A DNA stretch of 64,000 nt from Pontederia crassipes (taxonomy: Eukaryota > Streptophyta > Magnoliopsida > Commelinales > Pontederiaceae): the NCBI GenBank assembly GCA_030549335.1, contig JAUKPH010000017.1:14407501-14471500 (forward strand), given 5' to 3'. The notes beneath the pieces are model-generated. The model was not told where the DNA came from. It ran no database searches and saw nothing but the letters and a program-made list of their open reading frames with translations. The position numbers and the translations under genes were made by a program. This document shows positions 47,280-58,114 of the stretch, in pieces (the first letter of the stretch is position 1; every line of letters begins with the position of its first letter).

Positions 47280-49390
47280 AATTGTGGACCTGAATAAGAA
47301 TGAAATTCAATGACGATAATTATGATATTTGGCACCTTAAGGTCCAATATCTTCTAGAAGAACAAGAGGTCTTGGAGACCATTAACCATGTTGTCAATGA
47401 ACCTGCACCTGGAAATAATGCCCACCGTTAGAGGTACATGGAGGCATATGGACCAAGAGGAATCGCATTGCTCGCATTACGTTGTTGAGCACGATGAATA
47501 ATTCTTTCTCGTGCGAATTCGAAGTATATAAGACAACAATCAAAATGTGGACGACGCTCTACAATAAGTATGGATTACCACGATCACCAAACATCGAATG
47601 CTTACGGTCAAATTTGACTCTTATCAGAAGCGACCAAATCATACGATGAGGAAGCATATCCAAGAGATGTCTATCATGATCTATGAATTCAAGAATGCGA
47701 GACAAGTGCTCGATGACGAGCCGCGGGTGCAGGCTCTGATCCGTTCTCTTCTTAAAAGTTGGAAACACATGCGTTTAACTTGATGCACAATGAAAGTGTC
47801 AAAACTTTTGACCAAGCCACTTGCCACATTGAAATGGAGGATGAAGCCCTTCAAGCCAATCAATCATTTGAAGCATTAGTTGCTTAAAATGGTGGACAAA
47901 AAGTTGATTCCCAATTCAAGAGGAAAAGGTCACATAAGTTGCAACAAAATAAAAATGGTGAAGATGCTAAACAAAAGAAAGCCTAAGGCCATCAGTGCAA
48001 ATGTGAAAAACGTGTCGACAAGGCAGACATGAATAAAGTAAAATGTTACAATTGTAACAAATGTGGTCATTTTGCTCGTGTTTGCACTGAGGCAAAGAAG
48101 GTTTGTCCTAACCACGCTTCTTTTGCTTATGCCTCTAGTTGTACCTTAATTGCTAAAACTCATCATTCGTGGATTACAATTTCGGTAGCCATTGACCATC
48201 TAGCAAGAGATCACGGGGTCTTCGTGGAATATCATCGAATAAGTGCAGGGAGCAAATGGATTTACATTGGAAATAACAAAAAAGTTAAAGTTAAAAGAAT
48301 TGGAACATGCAAGTTAGAACTTCATAACGGCCAAGTTCTTTACCTTCATGGCGTTCTATATGCTACAGCTTTTAGATAAAATTTACTTTCTGTGTCAACA
48401 TTAGATGAACTTTGTTATATAATAAGTTTTCAGAGGAAGCAATTGACAATATGTCTTGACAATGTTTTTCTATGCAATGGTTTTCTCAATAATGGTTTCT
48501 ATGTTTTAAATATAACATTTGTTGCTGATAGTTATTTTTTATGTCATCTGTTGATGTGAATGAAAGTGCCAATACTTGACATGCCAGACTTGAACGGTCA
48601 AGATCGAATGAATAGACTTGCTAAAAAAGGCCTCTTAGGGTCTCTCGCAAAAGTCGATCTTCTAACTTGTGAAGAATGTCTAACTGGTAAGAAAACAAAA
48701 ACATCATTTGGGAAGGGAAAACGCGTTGAGTACCCATTACAATTTATCCATTCGGACATATGTGGTCCGATGAATGTTCACGCAAGTCATGATTTTTCTT
48801 ACTTCATCACATTTATAGATGATTATTTACGTTATGGTATTGTATACTTGATTTCTCACAAGTCCGAAGCTTTGGATTATTTTGTACGACTCATAAACAT
48901 GACAGATAATCAAATGGATCGTAAAATTAAAGCTTTGTGAACCGATCATGAATGTGAATATCTCTCTGACTTATTCAAAAAGTTATAGTTAGACAACTAA
49001 TAATACCGAGAACTCCGCAACAAAATTGTGTTGCAGAAAGACAGAATCGTACCTTATTTGATATGGTTCGATTCATGATGATGCAAGATAATCTTCCAAT
49101 TTCGTATTGGGGGCACTATTGACAGCTACTTATTTGATATGGTTCGATCCTTATGAACTTTGGATAGGTCGAAAGCCTAACCTTAGTTATTTACGTTCTT
49201 GGAGTTGCGCAACTTATGTTCTAAACAACTCCCATAAATATGGAAAGTTAATATTGTGAAACCTCCAAAGGATATGTATTCATAGGTGAAAGAGAAAATG
49301 GTACGGTAGTGAAAATCGAAAGTAGAGATGTGACATTCATAGAGAATGAGTTTCTCAAGCAATGCGAGATAGACAAGGGACTTCTCCTAT
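47280..49390 (+). pseudogene. Copia gag and integrase remnant
   Basis: Gag pieces appear in several frames (DIWHLKVQYLLEE-like at 47320; FDSYQKRPNHTMRKHIQEMS at 47610). A zinc knuckle CYNCNKCGHFARVC is intact near 48041-48082. A pre-integrase and integrase stretch follows at 48560-48940 (GQDRMNRLAKKGLLGSLAKV, CEECLTGKKTK, HSDICGPMNV, FITFIDDY). Stops and frameshifts are frequent. The protease region is reduced to fragments (48160-48380), and RT is missing. Confidence 0.85.
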
Positions 49391-49399
49391 ATGAATATT

Positions 49400-49840
49400 A
49401 TGCATGACCCACAGTAGATGGCTACTGCCTCTCCCTAAGACGTGTGATTGTGCGTATGTGATATGCGCAATCTGCATTAATGACATGTGGTATGTGCAAT
49501 CATGCAAATAGCACAATCAGCATTAATTGCACGTGACATGTACAATGCATTAATGACGCGAGTGATATGCCTCATCGCTCAAGTCTCCCTCGCCTATAAA
49601 AGAGGACCAATACCAATGGTCCATAATATGCTTTTGTGCTTGTTCGAGGAGATTTGTCTAGAGATACTTGTGCTGTGGCCAAGAGTTCCATTCTCCTGAG
49701 GTCCGGTTCTCGATCCCGAGGTGCAAGTGTGTTCGTCAAGAGTTCGTGAAAAAGCTCCGTCGATCCGTTTCCGCTGCAAGAGGTATTGTGCAACCTCTAG
49801 GATTTATATCTGTTATAAATTTCAACAAAAAATTTCTACA
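49400..49840 (+). repeat. 3' LTR of the second copia element
   Basis: It aligns with 45398-45781, with the same TATAAAAG and CTTTTGTGCT motifs. The right end is ambiguous (TTTCAACA or TTTCTACA, 49827 or 49840). Confidence 0.75.
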
Positions 49841-51277
49841 TAAGCATTCAACTAATGTAGTTAGGAAGTTTCATTGATTGCATTGTAAAATTTGGTTTTT
49901 TTTGTATGATTTGCATTATGAAAAGTCGAATAGAGAGTGCCAAAGACTTGATGAGAGGTAACCTTCTTGCAAAAGAGAGAGTGCCTGACACTCCAACCAT
50001 TAATTTTGTCTCGTTCTTACCTTTTCCACTAATAAGGCTCTCTAGTAACTCAACCATGTAGTAGAGGAACTCCTAAATATCCTCCAAGGTTCTATGTTAT
50101 AGGTAATTGCTCCATATTTTTAATTTAAGAACAATAATCCAACTTAACATTGATAAAGAAGAACATGGTTAAATTATGTTCATTTACCAATAGCCCTCAT
50201 GCCATACAAAACTTATTTGTTGTTCCTTTGACAATTCCTATCTAATCACAAGAACCATTTGCAATTAAAAGAAGTTCGTCTACAAAAAAATAAAAAAAAA
50301 GAGAAATCATAGGGTTGGAACATCTCAAATGAATACCCTGCCATAAACCATCATTTGCCAAGTTGAAGATCAATTGCTCGAGTCGCTCAGTTCATAAGAC
50401 AAAAAGACATGAAGATAGTGAACATTCTTGTTGCAAACATCTCTTATGAACAAATTTTTAGTGAGTGTGACAATATTCTATAAAATTTGAAATGTGACAA
50501 ATGTGATATATTCCATAATGACAATTATGAGAGTAGAAGAAATACACATAGCTTGGAGAGTGCATGCAATAAAAGGCCAAGGCACACAATCATATGGTTT
50601 TGCAAAATCGAGTTTAATGGTCACATAAAGAGCAACAATGAAATTGTCTTTAATTTTCTCTCTCGAAATAAAACTTGATTGATTTGGAACTATCCAAATC
50701 GACATTTAACATTTTAACATGTTGATGATCACTTTAACTATGATCCTATAAGAAATATTGCACAGTTTCATCAGCCTCAAATTATAGATAATTTCTAGCT
50801 TAACCATTTTTGGTATTAAGACTAATAAGGTATGGTTTAGATCTTTAATAGGTTGAGGATTAGTCATGATGCTTTGAACTTACTCAATCACTTGTGAGTG
50901 CACTATCTTCTAGTTGTCTTTGTAGAAACAAGTGTGAAAGTCATATACAGCCAGAGCTATGCAGGAATTCATGTGATGGATAGCCTTCTCAATATCTTAT
51001 TTAGAGATTGGATATGCTAGACTAATTTTATAAGTATGATCCAGTGGGGAGAAAAGTTTCTCCGGTTCTTGAGAGTTTTTATCAGAAACATAATATAAAT
51101 TCTTGAAGTAATCAGTCATCAATTCATCAAGTTTTTATAATTTCATCATCATAGCATCATTCATTACCATCCATCTTAAGATCATCAATTCTAATTGCCT
51201 TCCTCTTCATGATTGCTCTCGTAAGAAAGTATGAAGTCTTCTTGTCACCACAACAATTCAATGATCGTTGTGACATC
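49841..51277 (-). mobile_element. L1-type LINE reverse transcriptase remnant
   Basis: On the minus strand from 51277 downwards the pieces occur in ORF2 order: CGDKKTSYFLTRAIMKRKAI, DYFKNLYY, IEKAIHHMNS, NHTLLVLIPK, LCNISYRIIVKVIIN, IVPNQSSFISREKIKDNFIV, KLDFAKPYDCVPWPFI and later YLGVPLLHG. These are plant L1 RT hallmarks (palm motif and the YLGVPLFxG motif). Numerous stops mean it is dead. Its 3' continuation is at 44830-45377. Confidence 0.8.
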
Positions 51278-52925
51278 CACTACAAGAAAATTGAGATTTT
51301 CTGACAAATAATTTTCGACGGACAGAAATTCTTTGCAATTTGCGACGAATTTTGAGACAAACAGAAATCCGTCAAAACTTCTGACGGTCGAGACCGTCGA
51401 AAATAAAAAAATAAATTATGGAATTTCTTATACTATTTTTTTCTGACGGTTTGGAACGTCAAAATTTTCAACGGCTCCCTTTCCTTCGCAAGTTTCGCCT
51501 GTCTGGACAATCGATAATCATAAAAATAATTAAATATTATAATCGTATATATCATAATATATAATATAGTTAGAATTTTATTATTATAGTTACCGACAGT
51601 TTGGACCGTCGCAAGTTCCGACGATCCAGATCGTCGGTATTCATAAAAATAATTAAATATTATAATCTTATATATCATAATATATATTATAATTAGTATT
51701 TTATTATTATAATTATCGACAGTTTTGACTGTCGGAAGTTTCGACGATCCAAACCGTTGATAATCGTAAAAATAATTAAATATTATAACCTTATATATCA
51801 TAATATATAATATAGTTAGTATTTTATTATTATAATTACCGACAATTCGGACCGTCGCAAGTTCAGATGGTCTGGACCGTCGCAAGTTCAGACAGTCCGG
51901 ACCATCGATAATCATAATAATAATTAAATATTATAATCTTATATATCATAATATATAATATAAGTAGTATTTTATTATTATAATTATCCATAGTTCAGAC
52001 CGTCGGTTTCGACGGTCTGGACCGTTGATAATTGAAAAAAATAATTAAATATTATAACCATATATATCATAATATATACACATTAATATATCCAACATTT
52101 AGGGCCGTCAAAACTTCCGACAGCCCAAGATCCGTCGCAAGTTCCGACGGCCTTGGCCGTCAGTAATTAAAAAATAATTCCTCGGCTGCTTTTTCTTCCT
52201 TTTCCCCTCTCTCGCTATTTTTTCCCTTTTCCCACTATATATTGCCTTCTCCCTCTCTCCTCTCTCTCCCCCTCACCTGCCATGATCGGCACGACGACTT
52301 TCGCCCGGACGATGACCCGTCGGCGACCCTCTCTCTCGAGAGCTTCTTCTTCCTCCAGCTCCGGCTCAGGCCACGTCTCCAGCTTCGGCGACATCGGCTT
52401 GATCGGCCACCTGGCGGCCGGATGTGGTCGTCGAAACATTCTAGGCGGCTTGATCGCCAAGCAGCCGATCCAGCCAGATCGGTCGCCAGGCGACCAGATC
52501 TGGCCTCAGCCGGCCAGATCAGTCACCTGGCGGTCTGATCCGGCCGCTGGCAATGGGCAATTTTTTTATATTTTAAAAATTATTTGCAACCATCGCAACC
52601 GCCAAAACGTATCGACGATCAGCAACCGTCGAAACATATCGATGGTCACGGCCATCGGAGCATTTCGACAGTCGCGGCCATCGGAACGTTTCGATGGTCG
52701 CGGCCGCCGGAACATTTCGACGATCGCAACCGTCAGAAGTTTCGACGATTACACCCGTCTGAACTTTCGACGGCTATTTTTTGAACCGTCCGAAACTGTT
52801 TGCGACGCAACCTTTTTCGATCGATCGATTCCATGGATAAATCCGTCGAAAACCTCTATTTCTGATGGATTCTTACGATTTTTCGACGGTTTTATCTGTC
52901 GAAAAACACCATTCTTCTTGTAGTG
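51278..52925 (+). mobile_element. CACTA (En/Spm) non-autonomous element, 1648 bp
   Basis: The left terminus is CACTACAAGAAAATTGAG and the right terminus reverse-complemented is CACTACAAGAAGAATGG, the classic plant CACTA end. Flanking triplets ATC and ATT match at two of three. CGACGGTC/GACCGTCG subterminal repeats fill both sides (51316-52160 and 52590-52910). A GC-rich block (52240-52550, GGCCGGATG and CCAGATC words) parallels the GC block of the CACTA element at 15029-17318, so the two are related. No transposase piece was identified. Confidence 0.9.
51500..52085 (+). repeat. ~123-bp tandem array in the CACTA left subterminal region
   Basis: The word AATTAAATAT recurs at 51528, 51651, 51774, 51922 and 52043, spacings 123, 123, 148 and 121. 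Each unit joins a CGACGGTCYGGACCGTCG-like palindrome to an AT-rich ATATATCATAATATATAATA spacer. The 148-bp unit carries an extra copy of the palindrome word. Confidence 0.85.
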
Positions 52926-53690
52926 ATTTGGAACAACAATTCATTCGACAGGTGTTTGCATGAGAGTCTAGCTTCCCATGTTGAATGTGCAAGCATTATT
53001 ATTATGGGGGTATTGAAAGATCGTTATGTTGAATGCATGCACCACCAAATCAAATGGGTGTACCTCTTCTTCAGTAAGGAGCAAAGACGGAGTCATATGC
53101 CTGCTTGTGGGTGCTAGTGTAGGTATTAGGTAGTCGTAGTGGATTTTTTTGCCTCCGCCGCTGAAAAGGAGTATCTCATTGTTGAATATTATATGTTGAT
53201 GTGCATTATTGTACAATTATACCCATCATTGACAACGATGAGAAACAAGAAAACAAAAATAGAATAAACTATGATGGTAGTGGAGGGGGACCAAATTGTC
53301 TAGCTTGACCCATCACCAAAACACAATTTTTGGCCCGGTAAGGGCCCAACTCTATCAGGTTGTCAAACATTATTTTGAGCCACCTTGGCTCAAAATATTT
53401 TTAAAAAAATTATAATGATAATGTAGTCCAACTTTTTGAAATTTTATTACTATATATTATATTATAATATATATGTATAAAATTTGTAATAATATGGCCC
53501 CTCCCAACTTAAGAAAAGTTGGAAAATGTAACGTGTTAGTTTTGGTTTTAAAAAAAATGTTGGGCTCCACTCCATGTTGATAAATGGAAAGAAGAAAAGG
53601 TGTACAGCTAGAAATATTTTTATGTTTTTTAAAAAATAAAATAAGAATAGGGTTTGTGACTTCGTGTACATGTGGTCCCATGGTAGGTGG
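52926..53690. other. Intergenic sequence with a segment repeated from 41170-41285
   Basis: Sequence 52976-53090 (GTTGAATGTGCAAGCATTAT, AAGATCGTTA, GGGTGTACCTCTTCTTCAG) matches 41170-41285 with indels. No gene was seen. Confidence 0.5.
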
Positions 53691-54603
53691 CGGGCTTGGC
53701 GGCTGTTGAAGTTGTGTCGTGTGTATTTGAGTTTGCTAGTTCCCCAGAGAGCTCCGAGTTTTGCGGAGGAACAAGGAGTACAGAGCGAGAAGACAAGTGG
53801 CCAAGTGGGGGAAGAAGAGAAGTGACTAAGTGATCGCAACACGAGAAGATCAAGTAATAAGGTTTCTTAAACTTATTTATTTTTTGTAATCTCATGTATT
53901 TTCAGGGATGAACCCTATTTTTTAATCTCTTTCAATTTTTTTTTAATCTCTGGATTAAGTAAATTTTTTAGTCGATATTTTTTTTGTCCTTTGCATATTT
54001 GAATGAATATAAAGAAATTGAACAATAAATTTATTCACATTTAAATCATTCAAACATTTAAATCATTAAGAATTTATCATTTATTAATAACTTTTGGGCC
54101 AATTCACTTCACCATTTTCATTATTCAAGCTCATATTCTTCATTTAGTGGAATTTATTGACATTCAATATGTATTACGTGTTGTTTCTAATGAGATTTAT
54201 TGGTATATATTGTGCAATTATCTTTTGTAATTTGCCTATTCACTTGATTTATGCAATTATGCACACGAGAGAGTTTGCTTAATTTTTGTGATACTAAAAA
54301 TTTGCTATTATCTTAAAGAAGTGACAGGAAGCAATAAATCATATTAAGTTTTTTCTATCATGATCTTTATTGTTCATTTGTTTAATTGTTATTGTTCATT
54401 TACTTTGTCTTTATTGTCCATTTATAGATTTTCAATGAAGCATAAAACATTGCGGATTGCATTCGGCTAAATAGATTATTGCAAAAGGCGAGGTAAATAC
54501 ACAATCTTGATTGGTGTTTTATTGATATTAAATTTAATTTGTTGAATAATTTTATAATTTCATATATCTATGTTTAATTTTTACAATTTTCTATTTCTTA
54601 TAG
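53691..54603 (+). other. Presumed leader exons of the hAT transposase remnant
   Basis: A GC-richer block, 53690-53860, is followed by AT-rich intron-like sequence. A short exon-like stretch about 54427-54491 (GCATAAAACATTGCGGATTG...) ends at GAG/GTAAATAC. The next acceptor TTCTTATAG lies directly before the ATG at 54604. These assignments are inference from splice-like signals. Confidence 0.35.
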
Positions 54604-57040
54604 ATGAAAAAGACATCAACTATTGATGCTTTTTTTCAAAAGAAAGAATGTTGAGACATCGAATTTGATTGAGCAATCAAATATTTCTTCTCATGTCGAT
54701 CATTTGGTTTCTAATAGCAATCCAACAAAAACTCAAAAAATTGCTATTGGTGAAACATTTGGTATTAATTTATTAGAGCGTGACCCGAGTGTACGACAAT
54801 AAATATGGGAGTACCCTATAGAAATGCGAAATGAAATTCAAAGAGCTTATATTAAAGCTGGTTCATATCAATGTATGCTTTCAGAGTATCATGGAGAAAA
54901 ACATCAAAGATCATTCCAAGCATCATGGTATAAATTATTTTCATCTTGATTGGAATATTCTCCAATTAAAGGTGCCGCATTTTGCCTTCCTTATTTTATA
55001 TTTCACAAGAAAGATGGACCTCCTGGATTAAATGCTTTCACTAAAGATGGATTTTGAAATTGGAAAAAGATAAAGGATGGCAAAAATTGTGCATTTTTGG
55101 CACATATTGAAAAAGATCTCAATTCTCCTCATCATAATGCTGAAAAAGCATGAGTGGATCTTCTTAATCAATCTTCATATATTCAAAAGCAAATTCAAAG
55201 GTATACATTTCAACAAATTATTGAAAATAGAATTAGGTTAAATGCTTCTATTGATGTAGCAAGATGGCTTGCATGTCAAGGATGTGCTTTCAAAGGTAAT
55301 GATGAATCTAAAGCTTCATAGCGATCAGGAAATTTTCGCGAACTACTGAATTTGATAGGATCTTATAATGATGAAGTTGGACAAGCTTTAGACAAAGCTC
55401 CACAGAATGCTTCTTACACTTCAACGAAAATGCAAAAAGAAATTTTGCAAGTTTTGTCAACTAAAGTGAAGAAAGCTATTTGTGAAGAAATTGGTGTTGC
55501 TAAATTTTGCATTATAATTGATGAAACTTGAGATGAGTGAAAAAAAGGAGCAAATGTCTATTGTATTAAGATTTGTCGACAAAAATGAATGTGTGAAAAA
55601 AAGGTTTTTTCAACTTGTGCATGTAAAGGATACCATTGCACATACATTAAGGGATGCAATTTTTTTGGTCTTATCACAACAAAATCATAACATTCAAAAT
55701 ATTGGAGGACAAGACTATGATGGTGCAAGTAACATGAGAGGTGAGTGAAATGGGTTGTAAGCTTTAATTTCAAATGTATGTCCTTATGTATATTATATTC
55801 ATTGTATGGCATATCGCCTATAATTAGCATTAGTTGCTGCTTTAAAAGATGTGCTATGCATTTATCTTTTTTTACCAAGTTAAGCTCCATTATTAATATG
55901 ATTGGTGTAGCATGTAAGCACAATGATCAATTAAAAGCTGCTCATGCTGCAGATATTATATTTACTGAATACCGATGAAATTCAAAGTGGAAAAGGACTT
56001 AATCAAATTGGTGCATTGCAAATATCAGGAGACACTCGATGGAATTCACATCTTAGATCTGTTTCTAGTTTGATCAATATATTTAGTGCAACATGTGAAG
56101 TTTTGTTGAACATTATTGATGATGGTGCTACTTCTACTCAACGTGCAGATGCAGATGCGGCGTACAAAGCATTAACATCTTTTAAGTTTGTTTTCACTTT
56201 GCATTTTATGAGAAAAGTTTTTAGCATTTCTAATTTGTTATGTCAAACTTTACAAAATCAATCTCAGGATATTGTAAATAGCATCTTGTTTCATCTACTA
56301 AGATTCTTCTCCAAAGGTTAAGAGATGATGGATGGAATGATTTAATTATTACAGTGAAAAATTTTTGTGAGACAGTTAGCATATCAGTTCCAAATCTAAA
56401 TGTCACTTATGTTTCTAGAAGAAGACCTCGCCATGGACAAGATACCATAACAATGAAGCATCAATACAGAGTTGATATTTTCAATGTTGTGATAGATTCT
56501 CAATTATAAGAACTGAACAACTAATTCAATGATCAAGATATGGAGCTATTAATTCTTAGTTCAACTTAGATCCAAGGGATATGCACACATCATTCAATAT
56601 TGATAATGTTTATCAATTAGTTTGCAAATATTATCCTCAAGATTTTTTTGAATATGAAATGGTGCAATAAAAAATGCAACTCGAACATTTTGATCATGTG
56701 AGACAACTTGCTGATTTCAAGAAGCTCTCAACTATATCTGAATTAAGTGAATGGTTGGTGAAAATAAGAAAATTTCACATTTGTCCACTAGTATATAGAA
56801 TAGTGACTCTTGTTCTCACTCTTCCAATGTTCACAGTCACAACAGAGCGATTTTTTTCGGCGATGAGTATTATAAAAAATAAGCTTCGCAACAAGATAGA
56901 AAATGAATTTCTTTCCTATTGTTTATTAATTTATATAGAAAAAAATTGCTAAAAAATTTAGTGTGGATTCACTTATAGATGACTTTTGTGATTTGAAAGA
57001 GCGGCGCTTTATTTTATGTTTCGATATGTTATGTAACTAA
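54604..57040 (+). pseudogene. hAT-family transposase of the zinc-finger MYM-type 1 kind, decayed
   Basis: Recognisable order: MKKTSTIDAFFQKK start, a TTF-type zinc-finger region near 54900-55130 (YHGEKHQRSFQASWYKLF, DGFxNWKKIKDGK), an N-terminal transposase domain (FRELLNLIGSYNDEV, EIGVAKFCIIIDET), GQDYDGASNMRGE, GDTRWNSHLRSV, then the C-terminal hAT dimerisation motif (TVTTERFFSAMSIIKNKLRN) and SLIDDFCDLKERR to a stop at 57038-57040. At least seven in-frame stops and some frameshifts separate these blocks, so it is inactive. Full-length relatives are about 750-800 aa, which fits this span. Terminal inverted repeats and an 8-bp duplication could not be located. Confidence 0.88.
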
Positions 57041-57268
57041 ATTTTAGACTACTTTAAGTAAAATTGACAGCTACTTTTATTTATGTTTATATTAATTCAT
57101 ATTTATATTCCCCTTGTGACTGATTTGTAGTGGATCCAAGATGGATCCACACATTTGAATTTGTCATTGATTTATAGATAGATGGTAATTCTTAATGTGA
57201 CTGAACTATTTGAGCTGATAGTGTGAATCCGCGCGATTTGAGGAATAGTTACAACATTTGTTCATGTA

Positions 57269-57343
57269 CAACAACAACAACAAAGCCTTATCCCACTAGG
57301 TGGGGTCGGCTACATGGATCATACGACGTCATTCCGCTCTATT
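57269..57343 (-). mobile_element. 5'-truncated RTE-type LINE tail, 75 bp
   Basis: The minus-strand copy ends in (TTG)n, seen here as CAACAACAACAA at the left. A 22-bp target duplication with one mismatch flanks it (57247-57268 and 57344-57365, AGTTACAACATTTGTTCATG against AGTTACAACATTTGTCCATG). Confidence 0.88.
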
Positions 57344-57525
57344 AGTTACAACATTTGTCCATGTAGAATAGGAAAAATGACAATGAATAATCTGAGTACC
57401 ATATCACCGTCGAGTCAATATCAAGCATAAGAATATAACATACCCTATTGCAGCAACGGGAATGGCACACGGCAACAATCCTGTTTGCTTATGATCAAAA
57501 CATAATAACAAAGAGGTAGGCCAAA

Positions 57526-57715
57526 CAACAACAACAACAATAACAAAGCCTTATCCCACTAGGTGAGGTCGACTACATGGATCATACGACGTCATTCGTT
57601 TATCCATGTTCATGCGATTCGACAAGATTTTACGCTGGCTGTCGGGGCCTAACACAACCCTCCTCCTTTATCCGGGCTTGGGACCGGCTATAAAACATAG
57701 GCGGAGTTATCCACC
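57526..57715 (-). mobile_element. RTE-type LINE 3' end, longer copy
   Basis: It has the same CAACAACAATAACAAAGCC and TTATCCCACTAGGTGAGG tail as the other copies, extended by GATTCGACAAGATTTTACGC and CGGGCTTGGGACCGGC, the usual sequence further upstream in this LINE family. The right end and target duplication are not resolved. Confidence 0.7.
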
Positions 57716-58114
57716 AATCCAGCATAAAAAAACAGCAGAAACATCGTACAAGCACATAATACGATATGGTAAATGAGCAAGCAACGAACGAAGTAAATAA
57801 ATGACAAGTCATCAGTGTTGTGCTCCTACAGAAGTTCACATACATTTGGGAATTTGCATAGAATTTCCACATTTTTGTTCTCAGTAACGATTCTAAAAAA
57901 CATACAGACAAAGACAAAGTAAGTAATCAAACTCATCTTTAAGAAAAAGATTAAACTAGTGTCTTAAAATATATACAGAAGCAAGACCTTCCCATTTCAC
58001 AACATTATTAGGAAAACCCTTCTCCCTCAATCCTCTAGAACTACCACATGCAACAGACAACATAGTCACTGGACGGACAAAAGTCCTTCCTCTTCTCTGT
58101 ATCTATCGCCTTCG
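57716..58114. other. 3' flank of the PI4K gamma gene
   Basis: Likely 3' untranslated sequence close to the stop codon. Nothing else was recognised. Confidence 0.45.

Larger units (their letters stand above)
45378..49840 (+). mobile_element. Copia LTR retrotransposon lacking RT/RNase H, inserted in an L1 LINE
   Basis: The 5' LTR is 45378-45781 (TGTTAGGCA...CCTACA). The 3' LTR is about 49400-49840. They share long stretches such as CAAGTCTCCCTC, TATAAAAG and ATGGTCCATAATATGC. The primer-binding site follows the 5' LTR as TTCGTATCAGAGC, a mutated TGGTATCAGAGC. Internal remnants are gag (47280-48110) and integrase (48560-49380); the RT and RNase H that should follow are absent, so the interior is shortened by a large deletion. 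The 3' LTR lacks the first ~23 bp, and the 5' LTR lacks a ~45-bp stretch present in the 3' LTR (CTCCTGAGGTCCGG region). Confidence 0.85.
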
